Shown piece by piece: positions 1-9,140 of a DNA stretch of 64,000 nt. Under the pieces are notes generated by a model. That model was not told the origin of the DNA and made no database searches. It saw nothing but the letters and a program-made list of their open reading frames with translations. The DNA lies in assembly GCA_021773645.1 (NCBI GenBank), contig JAJFJU010000010.1, forward strand, positions 62,001 to 126,000, given 5' to 3'. Both the position numbers and the translations under genes were made by a program. Within the stretch, counting starts at the first letter, position 1. The number at the start of each line of letters is the position of its first letter. The DNA comes from Gammaproteobacteria bacterium. GTDB lineage: Bacteria > Pseudomonadota > Gammaproteobacteria > HK1.

Positions 1-28
1 ATGCCTTCTCACGGCCGGTTTATTGGCT

Positions 29-532
29 TCAGTGGGTGCGGCCGGCTGGCGAGCTCTGCTTCAGGCTAAGGTTTAGCCCCCATTCTGCTTGTTTGGCGCC
101 TTGCTGAAGCATACGGGCAAAGCCGTGCAGCAAGGGACCTGGAAGCGCCAGGTTGACTCCGTTCCCCTTGATTGGCGCCAGGTGTAGCACCGGACCATCC
201 TTGCCTTTTCCCGGTTGTAATTTTGCCAGTAGCAGTGGTTTCTCACCCAGTGGCGTTGCTTGGGCATCGGCCTGATATTCGGTGCTGAAGTCACCCTGCT
301 CGATGGCCTGCTGATGTTGGAAGTCGAGTACGGTGTCTTGATCTAAACGACTGCTCTGAGCCCGCACTTGAGGATTTTCCCGCAATAGCTTTAGCACTGC
401 TGGCCACAGCAGTCGTACGTAGCGTCGGGTCAGCCAGAAGCAAAACTCGGATTTATCGGCGGTACTGATTCTGAGCAGCAATCTATCGGCTTCCGGGACA
501 TAATTGAACTGAATTTGGTGAAGGTCGGCCAC
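29..532 (-). CDS. Conserved protein of unknown function
   Basis: A 167-residue soluble protein with no signal peptide or membrane segment, which I do not recognise. It starts with GTG at 532, and no ATG lies near the start. The N-terminal third is hydrophobic and aromatic with basic residues (around FCFWLTRRYVRLLWPAVLKL), and the remainder is a mixed alpha/beta-like sequence. It is divergent from zapE with 65 bp between the two starts, so the promoters probably share that gap. No catalytic motif is visible. Codon use and base composition look like the surrounding core genes, so this is probably a lineage-conserved housekeeping gene. Confidence 0.7.
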   Translation of the reverse strand: MADLHQIQFNYVPEADRLLLRISTADKSEFCFWLTRRYVRLLWPAVLKLLRENPQVRAQSSRLDQDTVLDFQHQQAIEQGDFSTEYQADAQATPLGEKPLLLAKLQPGKGKDGPVLHLAPIKGNGVNLALPGPLLHGFARMLQQGAKQAEWGLNLSLKQSSPAGRTH

Positions 533-597
533 GCGCTATGGATTCCTGGAAGAGAGACGAATATTTTTGCACAGACGAAAAATAAAGTGATAGCCGA

Positions 598-1710
598 GTG
601 AGTTCAGCCCAAAGCCCCATTGAGTGCTACCGGGCCGATCTGAAAAAGGATGGTTTTCTACCTGATCCGGTACAGGCGCTAGTGGTGGAGCATACCCAGC
701 GACTGTATGAGGCGCTGACTACCACCCCAGCCCACAACCGCTCCCCATTCACCCGTTTGCAGGCTCTTATCAACAGGCCTCAGCCGATTATTGCACCCCG
801 GGGGCTTTATCTTTGGGGTGGTGTAGGCCGTGGCAAGACCCATCTGATCAATGCCTTTCACGATGCCTTGCCCTTTTCCAACAAATTACGCATTCATTTT
901 CACCGTTTTATGCAGCATGTGCACCATGAGCTGGGCATGTTGCACGGACGTCAGAATCCCTTGCGACTGGTGGCAGCGCAGATTGCCAATCAATGGCGGG
1001 TGATTTGTCTGGATGAATTTCTGGTCTCGGACATTACCGATGCGATGTTGCTATCCGGGCTGCTCGATGCACTGTTTGAGTATGGGGTGGTGCTGGTCGC
1101 CACCTCCAATACCGGCCCGGACGATCTTTATCGCGAGGGCCTGCAACGTGCACGCTTTCTGCCGGCTATTGCCTTGATTAAGAGGCATATGGAAGCCGTC
1201 CATCTGGATGGAGTGGACGACTATCGTTTACGTGCCCTGGAGCGGGCCGAGATCTACCACACGCCACTGGATGATGGTGCTGAGGATGCCTTGAACAGGG
1301 CCTACGAAAGCCTGAGTCCGGAAAATATTTGTGAGGCTCAGCCCTTGCAAGTGGATGGACGTGCGATTCCTACCATACGGCTGGCAGATGGCATCGCCTG
1401 GTTTTCATTTTCGGCACTGTGCGATGGCCCTCGTGGCACCGGGGACTACATCGAAATCGCGTGTTGCTATCACACCGTATTTATCTCCGGCATTCCGGTG
1501 ATACAGCGCGGGGAGAATGATATAGCTGCCCGCTTTATTCATATGGTGGATGAATTTTATGACCGTAATGTTAACTTGGTGATCTCGGCGGCTGCCGAGC
1601 CCGTGGGCATATACTCGGAAGGCCGCCTGTTGGCACAATTTCAGCGCACCCGCAGCCGTCTGGAAGAGATGCAGTCGCACGATTATTTGGCCCGTAAGCA
1701 TTTGCCCTGA
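598..1710 (+). CDS. zapE: Cell division protein ZapE (AFG1-like ATPase)
   Basis: AFG1/ZapE-family P-loop ATPase of 370 residues, the usual size. Walker A is GGVGRGKT at residues 74-81 and Walker B is VICLDE at 135-140, followed by the family's sensor region (LVATSNTGPDDLYREGLQR). In E. coli, ZapE associates with the Z-ring under stress and influences FtsZ polymers; mitochondrial AFG1 relatives act in protein quality control. The start is GTG at 598. There is no signal peptide, so it is cytoplasmic. The next gene follows about 100 bp downstream and is probably a separate unit. Confidence 0.93.
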   Translation: MSSAQSPIECYRADLKKDGFLPDPVQALVVEHTQRLYEALTTTPAHNRSPFTRLQALINRPQPIIAPRGLYLWGGVGRGKTHLINAFHDALPFSNKLRIHFHRFMQHVHHELGMLHGRQNPLRLVAAQIANQWRVICLDEFLVSDITDAMLLSGLLDALFEYGVVLVATSNTGPDDLYREGLQRARFLPAIALIKRHMEAVHLDGVDDYRLRALERAEIYHTPLDDGAEDALNRAYESLSPENICEAQPLQVDGRAIPTIRLADGIAWFSFSALCDGPRGTGDYIEIACCYHTVFISGIPVIQRGENDIAARFIHMVDEFYDRNVNLVISAAAEPVGIYSEGRLLAQFQRTRSRLEEMQSHDYLARKHLP

Positions 1711-1812
1711 GTTGGCTTGTTTGCATCCTCAGATGCTTGTGGTGCCGATGGGTTTTCCATAATCTCCACCTTCTGTTGTGGCCCGTTGCGGCCCACCAAA
1801 GGAAGTTCTTTT

Positions 1813-2901
1813 ATGTTTCGTCATCCGTTGTGGATATCCGTATTTCTCTGCCTCCTTGGCTTTAATGTAGTGGCTCAGGAACCGCCGCCTGCTTTGGTGG
1901 GAGTGGATGCGGTGCGCCAGCAGGCGCTGACCCAGACCGCACCGGTAATCGCTCGCTTGGTGGCACGAGAGGAGGGGCCGGTGGCGGCACTGGTGAATGG
2001 TGCGGTCCAGAGTGTGGGGGTACTGGTGGGTGATCGGGTGCGTGCGGGTGCGGTGCTGGCGCAGCTGGCAAGAAAACGCCAGTCCAGAGAGGTGGTCAGA
2101 CGCCAGGCCGAAGAACGGTTGGAAAAGGCGCGGTTACAGACCACTCGGGCGCGCATGAAACTGGCTCGCCAAGAGGCACGTCGCTTTGGTGAGCTGAAAG
2201 GTTCCCCGGCCTTTCCCAAGGCGAATTATGAAGACAAGCTTGAAGAAGTAGCCCGCTATGAAAGCGAGATTGAGGAGGCCAAGGCGAGCATTGCGCGGGC
2301 TAGTGCGGAGTTAGGTATAGCCACCATTGATCTTGAACGTACGAAAATTCGCGCCCCCTACAATGGTGTGATCACCCGTCGTTATGTCTCCCCCGGTGCT
2401 TTTCTGTCGCTTGGTGATGCAGTGGTCAGCATGGTCAATGATGCGGATCTAGAGATCGAGGCGGATGTCCCGGCCAGTCAGTTGGCGGGGCTACGCGGCA
2501 AGGTGGCGGTGGCTATCGAGTTGGAAGATGGCAGCCTGCACAGTGCGCGGGTGCGTGCCATCGTACCCAACGAAAACCCTCTGACCCGTACTCGCCAGGT
2601 ACGCTTTCGCCCCTTGTTTAACGACACAGGGCGGTCGTTGGCGGTCAATCAATCAGTGATAGTAAAGTTGCCGGTGGCGGCGGCGCGTGAGCTGCTCTCG
2701 GTACACAAGGATGCGGTGATCAATCGGGGTGATAAATATTTCGCCTTCGTGGTAACAGAGGGCATCGTGGAACAACGCAAACTGCGTTTGGGCGTCTCTT
2801 CAGGCAATCGTCTGGAGGTGCTGTCCGGCTTGCAAGCGGGAGAGTTGGCGGTGACCCGCGGCAATGAACGGTTACGCCCTGGACAAAAAGTAAGACACTA
2901 G
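1813..2901 (+). CDS. RND efflux periplasmic adaptor (membrane fusion protein)
   Basis: HlyD/AcrA-type periplasmic adaptor of about 362 residues that bridges the inner-membrane pump to an outer-membrane channel. I place the start at ATG 1813, preceded by AGGAAG, because it gives a clean Sec signal peptide (hydrophobic core ISVFLCLLGFNVV, cleavage after VAQ). An in-frame upstream start at 1717 would bury the signal. Visible parts are a biotinyl-lipoyl-like half domain (VNGAVQSVGVLVGDRVRAGAVLAQL), a coiled-coil hairpin at roughly residues 85-160, the second lipoyl half (IRAPYNGVITRRYVSPGAF) and a beta-barrel. It sits 31 bp upstream of the pump gene, so the two form an operon. Substrate unknown. 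Confidence 0.88.
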   Translation: MFRHPLWISVFLCLLGFNVVAQEPPPALVGVDAVRQQALTQTAPVIARLVAREEGPVAALVNGAVQSVGVLVGDRVRAGAVLAQLARKRQSREVVRRQAEERLEKARLQTTRARMKLARQEARRFGELKGSPAFPKANYEDKLEEVARYESEIEEAKASIARASAELGIATIDLERTKIRAPYNGVITRRYVSPGAFLSLGDAVVSMVNDADLEIEADVPASQLAGLRGKVAVAIELEDGSLHSARVRAIVPNENPLTRTRQVRFRPLFNDTGRSLAVNQSVIVKLPVAAARELLSVHKDAVINRGDKYFAFVVTEGIVEQRKLRLGVSSGNRLEVLSGLQAGELAVTRGNERLRPGQKVRH

Positions 2902-2932
2902 CCCGCTAGACGCTAACTCGACACTTTCAAAT

Positions 2933-5900
2933 ATGGACCTTATTCGCCTCTCCATCCACCGTCCCATTGCCGTTATTTCCGCGGTGATGATGGTGGTGAT
3001 GTTTGGCCTGGTAGCCTTTCGCACCATCCCCATTCAGCTTGCCCCGGATGTCAGCCGTCCGGTGATTACTGTGCGTACCGAGTGGCCTGGGGCAGCGCCG
3101 GCGGAGGTGGAGCGGGAGCTGGTTAACCAGCAGGAAGAGGTGTTAAAGGGGCTCGAAGGCGTGGTAGAGATGCGCAGTTCGGCCCAGGATGGCCGCGCCC
3201 AGGTGACGCTGGAGTTTCACGTGGGCATGAACATGGATCGTGCCTTGCTGCTGGTGGCGAATCGCCTGGATCGGGTGAGCTCCTATCCCGAAGAGGTGGA
3301 CCAACCAACACTGCGCACCGTGGGCAGCGAGGACAATTCCATCGCGTGGTTCATCCTCAAGGGCAAGGACGGGGATCGCGAGGCGATCCACACCTATGGT
3401 GATTTTGCCGAGGATATTTTGCAGGAGCGCATGGAGCGGGTGCCCGGCATTGGGCGCATTAATGTCTACGGGGGTGGTGAGCGGGAACTGCGGATGGTGC
3501 TGGACCCGGCACGTATGGCCCGTTTTGGGCTGACCGTGCCCGATGTGGTGCGAGCGCTGCGTGCTGCCAATGCCTCGGTCTCCGCTGGTGATGTGGAGGA
3601 GGGCAAGCGCCGCTATGTGGTGCGTACTGAGGGCGAACTAAGCACCATTGAACAGGTTCGCCAGGTATTGCTGCGCAGTGAGCGAGCGACGGAAAGCGGG
3701 CGTGTGGCGCGGGTAACCGTGGGCGATATTGCCGAGGTGGGTTATGCCCACAAGAAACCCCGTGCACGCATTCGCCACATGGCCTCGCCCTCCATGGCCA
3801 TGAGTGCCACCCGTGAGGTGGGTGCCAACGTCATCGAGACCATGGCCGGACTGCGTGCGGCGGTGAAGGAGCTGGCTGCGGGGCCGGCGGCGCGTGAAGA
3901 ACTCAGTTTTGAACAGGTCTACGACGAGACCGTCTACATCAATTCCGCCATCAATCTGGTGGAGCAAAACATCTACCTAGGTGGCGCGCTGGCGGCCTTT
4001 ATCCTGCTGCTTTTTCTGCGCTCCATGCGTGCGGTGCTGGTGGTGGCGCTGGCCATTCCGGTGTCGGTCATCGGTTCCTTCGTAGCCATGGCGGCACTTG
4101 GCCGCTCGCTCAATGTGATCTCCTTGGCTGGACTCGCCTTTGCCGTGGGGATGGTGGTGGATGCCGCCATCGTGGTGCTGGAGAATATCTATCGCCTGCG
4201 CCAGGCGGGCAGGCCGATCAATGAAGCAGCCTATTACGGGGCCCGCCAGGTATGGGGCGCGGTGTTTGTCTCTGCGCTGACTACGGTGATGGTATTCATT
4301 CCCATCCTGGTGCTGGATCTCGAGGTGGGGCAGTTGTTTCGGGATATCGCGGTGGCCATTGCGGTTTCGGTTTGCCTTTCCCTGGTGGTAGCAATCACCG
4401 TGATCCCGGCGCTCGGCAATCGCCTGCTGGGTGGTGATGTGGGTGACCCGGAGCGCCACCTTCATCTGCCCTTCATTGATGCTTTTGCCCATGCCTTTGT
4501 GCGTGGCACCACTGCGCTGGCGGCACGGGTAGCGGATTCGCGGCTGCTGGCACTGGCTATGGTGTTGATTATCTCCAGCATGGCTGGACTAGCTACTTGG
4601 CACTTTCTCCCCAAGCTTGAATATCTGCCTGAAGGCAATCGCAACCTGGTTTTTGGGGTAGTGATGCCGCCGCCGGGTTATAACCTTCAGACCACCACAG
4701 AGATCGCACGTGGCGTGGAGGCAACGGTACGGCCACTATGGAATGGTGAGGTTGCACCGGATGGTCCGCCGCGGGTTGAAAACTTCTTTTTCGTCGCCAC
4801 TCCGGCGCGTACCTTTGTGGGCGCCATGGCCGAGGAGGCCAGCCGGGTAGCGGAGCTGATTCCGGTACTGACGAAGCCGATATTCAGCGAACCCGGTACC
4901 TTTGGTTTCATCAACCAGCCCTCTATCTTCGGTCGTGCCATCGGTGGCGGACGTAAGATCGATCTCAACATTTCTGGCCCTGAGCTGGAACAGAATCTGG
5001 CGCTTGCCCGCAAGGCAGTGAGGTTGGTGAGCAGGGTAATGCCGCGTAGTGAGGGCAACCAGATGCGTCCGCGCCCCGGGCTGGAGTTGGGTGCCCCGGA
5101 GCTGCGCATTATTCCGGACCGAGTACGTTTGGCTGATGCGGGTGTCAGCGTGCGTGATCTGGGTGACACCATCGACATGTATAACGATGGCCTGCGAGTG
5201 GCCGAGGTGACGGTGGATGGACGGCGGCTTGATCTGATGCTGGCGGGACCCGAGGACAGCCTGATTCACACCCAGCAAATCGATAATCTGCCAGTGGTAA
5301 CCCGCTCCGGCTTGATTCTGCCAGTGCACTCCCTTGCCAACGTACAACTTACCTCGGGTCCTACAGAGATCCGTCACCATGAGCGTGAACGTACCGTCAC
5401 CCTGGAGATCCGTCCCTCTCCACAGCTGGCACTGGAAGAGGCCATGGAGATCCTGCAGCGTGATGTTATCGACGTGATGGCCTCCGATGGTTTGCCGGAG
5501 GGTGTGGGGGTGCGCATGTCCGGTACCGCTGACAAGTTGACCGAGACTTGGGAGGCTATGGTCTGGCAGTTGCTCATCGCGCTGGTCATCGTCTATCTGG
5601 TGATGGCGGTGTTATTCGAGAGCTTCGTTTATCCCGCCATCATCGTACTGTCAGTGCCGCTCGCCACCGCCGGTGGTGTGGGTGGGTTGACCCTGCTCAA
5701 TCTCCTTTACTTCCAGCCGCTCGATATGCTGACACTGCTAGGTTTTGTCATCCTCATTGGCATCGTGGTCAACAATGCCATCCTGCTGGTGCACCAAACC
5801 CTGTTTCACCTGCGCGAGGACGGCATGAGCGCGCGCGACTCAATCCTCGAAGCCACCCGTAACCGCATCCGCCCAATCTTCATGTCCACCCTTACCTCGG

Positions 5901-6073
5901 TCTTCGGCATGCTGCCGTTGGTGTTCTTTCCAGGCGCGGGTTCGGAGCTCTACCGCGGCCTCGGATCGGTGGTGATTGGTGGTCTGGCCCTCTCCGCTAT
6001 TTTGACCCTTGCGATTATCCCGCCATTGCTTTCGCTGACCGTGGGATTGTTGGAAATGCGTCACAAAGCTTAA
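2933..6073 (+). CDS. RND superfamily efflux pump permease
   Basis: Inner-membrane proton-driven RND transporter of 1046 residues, full length for the family, with twelve predicted membrane helices and two large periplasmic loops. The N-terminus (IRLSIHRPIAVISAVMMVVM) is typical. In helix 4 the motif is VVDAAIVVLEN: the first of the two AcrB aspartates (Asp407) is present, but the second (Asp408) is Ala. In helix 10 the motif is GIVVNNAILLV, with Asn where AcrB has Lys940. The proton-relay residues are therefore not those of AcrB. No outer-membrane channel gene lies beside it, so it presumably uses a shared TolC-like channel. It is followed by the copper block, but nothing in its sequence shows metal specificity. 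Confidence 0.92.
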   Translation: MDLIRLSIHRPIAVISAVMMVVMFGLVAFRTIPIQLAPDVSRPVITVRTEWPGAAPAEVERELVNQQEEVLKGLEGVVEMRSSAQDGRAQVTLEFHVGMNMDRALLLVANRLDRVSSYPEEVDQPTLRTVGSEDNSIAWFILKGKDGDREAIHTYGDFAEDILQERMERVPGIGRINVYGGGERELRMVLDPARMARFGLTVPDVVRALRAANASVSAGDVEEGKRRYVVRTEGELSTIEQVRQVLLRSERATESGRVARVTVGDIAEVGYAHKKPRARIRHMASPSMAMSATREVGANVIETMAGLRAAVKELAAGPAAREELSFEQVYDETVYINSAINLVEQNIYLGGALAAFILLLFLRSMRAVLVVALAIPVSVIGSFVAMAALGRSLNVISLAGLAFAVGMVVDAAIVVLENIYRLRQAGRPINEAAYYGARQVWGAVFVSALTTVMVFIPILVLDLEVGQLFRDIAVAIAVSVCLSLVVAITVIPALGNRLLGGDVGDPERHLHLPFIDAFAHAFVRGTTALAARVADSRLLALAMVLIISSMAGLATWHFLPKLEYLPEGNRNLVFGVVMPPPGYNLQTTTEIARGVEATVRPLWNGEVAPDGPPRVENFFFVATPARTFVGAMAEEASRVAELIPVLTKPIFSEPGTFGFINQPSIFGRAIGGGRKIDLNISGPELEQNLALARKAVRLVSRVMPRSEGNQMRPRPGLELGAPELRIIPDRVRLADAGVSVRDLGDTIDMYNDGLRVAEVTVDGRRLDLMLAGPEDSLIHTQQIDNLPVVTRSGLILPVHSLANVQLTSGPTEIRHHERERTVTLEIRPSPQLALEEAMEILQRDVIDVMASDGLPEGVGVRMSGTADKLTETWEAMVWQLLIALVIVYLVMAVLFESFVYPAIIVLSVPLATAGGVGGLTLLNLLYFQPLDMLTLLGFVILIGIVVNNAILLVHQTLFHLREDGMSARDSILEATRNRIRPIFMSTLTSVFGMLPLVFFPGAGSELYRGLGSVVIGGLALSAILTLAIIPPLLSLTVGLLEMRHKA

Positions 6074-6219
6074 ATATTTGTTGCCAAACCTTCCCGCAAC
6101 TGGAATCTTAATCCTATGATTTGAAAGGGTTATTTTGTTTCTGGTGATCGCCAAAGCGCTGTACCCTTTTCCTTTCATGCCTTAAAGTAAGTACTCTTTT
6201 TCATTGGGCCGTGCCACCC

Positions 6220-6549
6220 ATGCGTTTTATTGCTGTTATTTCATTGCTAGCAAGCCTGTTGTCCGGGTTTTCTGCTGCCGCCTTGGTTTTGCCGATGGTG
6301 GAGGTGGAGGCTGCGGTGGAGATACAGCACGATCATGGTGTGCATGTTGAATGGTCACTTGGTGATCGGGACGACCACGAGTCCCATGGTCACGGCAATG
6401 AACATTGTGGTGTTTCCTGTGGTGCGGTAAGTGCCTTGCCGATTCAGTCTTCAACCACCTTTTCTTTTGCTTCTGAGGCTCGTATCTCCGGGCCGATATT
6501 AACGCTGGACACGCAACACCATTCACCGCTCTTGCGGCCTCCCCGGTAA
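6220..6549 (+). CDS. Small exported His-rich protein, first gene of copper block
   Basis: A 109-residue protein beginning with a Sec signal peptide (MRFIAVISLLASLLSGFSAAA). The mature part is rich in His, Asp and Cys, including HDHGVHVEW and DDHESHGHGNEHCGVSC, which could bind Cu or another soft metal. The start is ATG 6220; a GTG three codons upstream is also possible. I do not recognise a named family, though small His/Cys proteins of this kind commonly head copper-resistance loci. Its position just upstream of a cupredoxin, copA and copB supports a periplasmic metal-binding or metal-sensing role, which is inference. Confidence 0.6.
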   Translation: MRFIAVISLLASLLSGFSAAALVLPMVEVEAAVEIQHDHGVHVEWSLGDRDDHESHGHGNEHCGVSCGAVSALPIQSSTTFSFASEARISGPILTLDTQHHSPLLRPPR

Positions 6550-6691
6550 CCATCACTCCTTCGTAATGGCCTCAGGCAGGTGCGTCCTTGTGCGCGCCAT
6601 CTCAGCCTGAGTCAAACAAACCTTAAAAGTATTGCCGCGTGTGTGTAGCGCGTGGTGGCGCATGTATTCATGCATTGTTTGGAGTGAGCAT

Positions 6692-7297
6692 ATGTCTTTT
6701 AAAAACATCCAATTTTCCCTGATTCCCCTGTGTGGTGCCTTGGCCCTATCAGGCATTTCCATCGCCAATGCCGCCGGCATGCATTCAGATGGTCATGGCC
6801 ACGGAGCGATGGCTACTCAATCTGCCGAAGGGCACGGTGGACATGCCCTTCCTTTTGGTGCCCCCCCTGCCAAAGGGGTTAAGGCCGACCGGACTATCCA
6901 TATCGTTGCCACCGACAATCGTTTTGACTTGCCGTCACTCAAGGTAAAGGCAGGCGAAACGCTTCGTTTTGTGATTGAGAATCGTGGCCAGTTATTACAT
7001 GAATTCAATCTGGGATCGCCCAAGATGCATCGCGAGCACCAGAAACAGATGGCGACCATGATGTCTCATGGGATGTTAACCCCCACTGGCATTTCTACTT
7101 CCAAACACGGCATGGCCATGGATCACGATGATCCCAATTCAGTGCTTGTTTCTCCCGGACAAACCGCCGAGATCCTGTGGACCTTCAATGCGGCTAAGGG
7201 GCTTGAATTTGCCTGCAATCTTCCTGGGCATTATCAGGCGGGGATGATGGGTGAAATTGATGTTGTGCCGGACAAGCAGGTGAAGGTTAAACACTAA
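6692..7297 (+). CDS. Periplasmic cupredoxin (blue copper protein)
   Basis: A 201-residue exported cupredoxin. The start at ATG 6692 has a GGAGTGAG ribosome site at 6681 and yields a signal peptide ending near ANA. A His/Gly-rich segment (residues 31-51) precedes the cupredoxin fold. Type I copper ligands are visible as His103 (LLHEFNLG), Cys175, His180 and Met185 in CNLPGHYQAGM. An extra Met/His-rich loop lies between about residues 112 and 146 (HREHQKQM, MMSHGM, MAMDHDD). It sits 85 bp upstream of copA, so electron or copper transfer with the multicopper oxidase is the likely role. CopC is an alternative, but the Cys ligand argues against it. Confidence 0.88.
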   Translation: MSFKNIQFSLIPLCGALALSGISIANAAGMHSDGHGHGAMATQSAEGHGGHALPFGAPPAKGVKADRTIHIVATDNRFDLPSLKVKAGETLRFVIENRGQLLHEFNLGSPKMHREHQKQMATMMSHGMLTPTGISTSKHGMAMDHDDPNSVLVSPGQTAEILWTFNAAKGLEFACNLPGHYQAGMMGEIDVVPDKQVKVKH

Positions 7298-7382
7298 GGG
7301 CCTCAACTACCTATCGCTTTGAAAGCCGCTATTAAGAGTGCCGCGAACACATAGCGCGGTGCCGAATGTTTAGGAGTATTAC

Positions 7383-9140
7383 ATGTCACGTTTCGTTGCA
7401 ATTTTGTTGCTTTTTGCTAGTGGACTGGCCCCCAGCTCCTACGCCGCAAGCTATGACCTGGTGATTGATGAAGGGGTTATCGAAGTCGGTGGAAAGAGCC
7501 AGTCTGCTATCACCATTAACGGCACGGTGCCTGGCCCCCTGTTGCGCTTTAAGGAAGGCGAGGATGTGGCGATCAAGGTCACCAACCGTCTGGCTACCGA
7601 CACCTCTTTGCACTGGCACGGCTTACTGGTGCCTACGGCAATGGATGGGGTTCCGGGGCTTAGCTTTCCCGGCATCAAACCGGGGGAAAGTTTTACCTAT
7701 AAATTCAAGATTCGTCAGAATGGAACCTACTGGTACCACGGACATTCAGGCTTGCAGGAGCCGGTGGGTGTCTACGCACCACTAATCATTGACCCTGCAG
7801 GTGAGGACCCGGTGAAATATGATCGGGAATTCACGGTCATACTTTCAGATTGGAGCAATGAACAGCCGGAAAAGATCCTGTCGAAGCTGAAAAAACAGAG
7901 TGATTACTACAACTACAACAAGCGCACCCTCGGTGATCTGATGCGGGAACTGGGTGCCGCAAAGTCTCAAGCGGCGAAGGATTCGATCATTGAAGATCGC
8001 CAAGCGTGGGGCCAGATGCGCATGGATCCCACCGACATTGCTGACGTCAGCGGTTATACCTTTCTCCTCAATGGCAAGGATCCAGAAAGCAACTGGACCG
8101 GTATCTTCAAAGCAGGCGAACGAGTTCGCCTGCGTTTTATTAACGCCGCGGCTATGAGTTTTTTCGATGTGCGTATTCCCGGTCTGAAAATGACTGTGGT
8201 GCAGTCCGACGGTCAAAATGTACAGCCGGTCGTGGTGGATGAATTCCGCATCGCAGTGGCGGAAACCTACGATGTCATCGTCGAGCCGGAGGCCGGTAAG
8301 GCGTACACGATCTTCGCCGAGTCCATGGACCGCAGCGGGTATGCCCGCGGCACCCTGGCTTCCCGGGAGGGCATGACCGCCGAGATTCCCCCACTGCGCG
8401 AGCGGCCCCTGCTCACCATGGCGGATATGGGAAGCGGACATGCTGGGCATGATATGGAGGCAATGAAAAAAACCTCGCCTATGCCTGAAATGCATCGGTC
8501 GATGCACACCGGGAAAGCTCCCATGCAACACGGTATGCATAAGTCTGAGGGGAGTTCCTCCATGGCTTCCATGCATCAGAAAATGCATGGCAAGGCCATG
8601 ATGCCCGGAATGACGGGCCAGCCGATGCAGCCCGGCATGAAGCCGGGGATGCCAATGGATCATGGCTCCTCCATGCCCGGGATGAAGCAGGGCATGCCCA
8701 TGAGTCGGAGCGGTGCCGAAACCGCTGCCTACCGGACTCTGGTTTACCAGGATCTGCGCAGCCTAGTTCCCTACGAGAAAAAGCCCCCGGAACGTGAGAT
8801 ACAGCTCCGTCTCACGGGCAATATGGAGCGCTACTTCTGGTCCATCAACGACAAGAAATACTCCGAGGCGGAACCTATCCGCCTGCGCCATAACGAGCGT
8901 GTAAGGGTGAAGTTCGTCAACGAGACGATGATGAACCATCCCATGCATCTGCACGGCCACTGGATGGAGATCGACAACGGCCAGGGCCCGCTCGGCCCGC
9001 GCAAGCACGTGATCAATGTGAAACCCGGCGAGATGGTCTATTTCGATCTCACGGCGGATGCCCTTGGCAAGTGGGCCTTCCATTGTCATCTTTTCTACCA
9101 TCTTGCCACCGGCATGTTTCGGGAGGTCATCGTCGAATGA
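7383..9140 (+). CDS. copA: Copper resistance multicopper oxidase CopA
   Basis: Periplasmic multicopper oxidase of 585 residues. Three cupredoxin domains carry the copper motifs HWHG (77-80), WYHGHS (118-122), HPMHLHGH near 522, and HCH-x3-H-x4-M (567-578) with Cys568 as type I ligand. A Met/His-rich insert runs from about residue 347 to 442 with repeats such as HQKMHGKAMMPGM, typical of PcoA/CopA. The ribosome site TTAGGAG just before ATG 7383 fixes the start. The leader (MSRFVAILLLFASGLAPSSYA) is Sec-like and has no twin arginines, whereas most CopA proteins I know are Tat substrates. It overlaps copB by 4 bp. Expected role: oxidation of Cu(I) and copper sequestration. Confidence 0.95.
   Translation: MSRFVAILLLFASGLAPSSYAASYDLVIDEGVIEVGGKSQSAITINGTVPGPLLRFKEGEDVAIKVTNRLATDTSLHWHGLLVPTAMDGVPGLSFPGIKPGESFTYKFKIRQNGTYWYHGHSGLQEPVGVYAPLIIDPAGEDPVKYDREFTVILSDWSNEQPEKILSKLKKQSDYYNYNKRTLGDLMRELGAAKSQAAKDSIIEDRQAWGQMRMDPTDIADVSGYTFLLNGKDPESNWTGIFKAGERVRLRFINAAAMSFFDVRIPGLKMTVVQSDGQNVQPVVVDEFRIAVAETYDVIVEPEAGKAYTIFAESMDRSGYARGTLASREGMTAEIPPLRERPLLTMADMGSGHAGHDMEAMKKTSPMPEMHRSMHTGKAPMQHGMHKSEGSSSMASMHQKMHGKAMMPGMTGQPMQPGMKPGMPMDHGSSMPGMKQGMPMSRSGAETAAYRTLVYQDLRSLVPYEKKPPEREIQLRLTGNMERYFWSINDKKYSEAEPIRLRHNERVRVKFVNETMMNHPMHLHGHWMEIDNGQGPLGPRKHVINVKPGEMVYFDLTADALGKWAFHCHLFYHLATGMFREVIVE

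Noticed and set aside
3977-4492. Long antisense frames inside the RND permease (and similar ones in recJ, aceE, hom)
   Set aside because: They are shadows of strongly coded genes on the other strand, with His/Gln/Arg-rich translations and no start signals.
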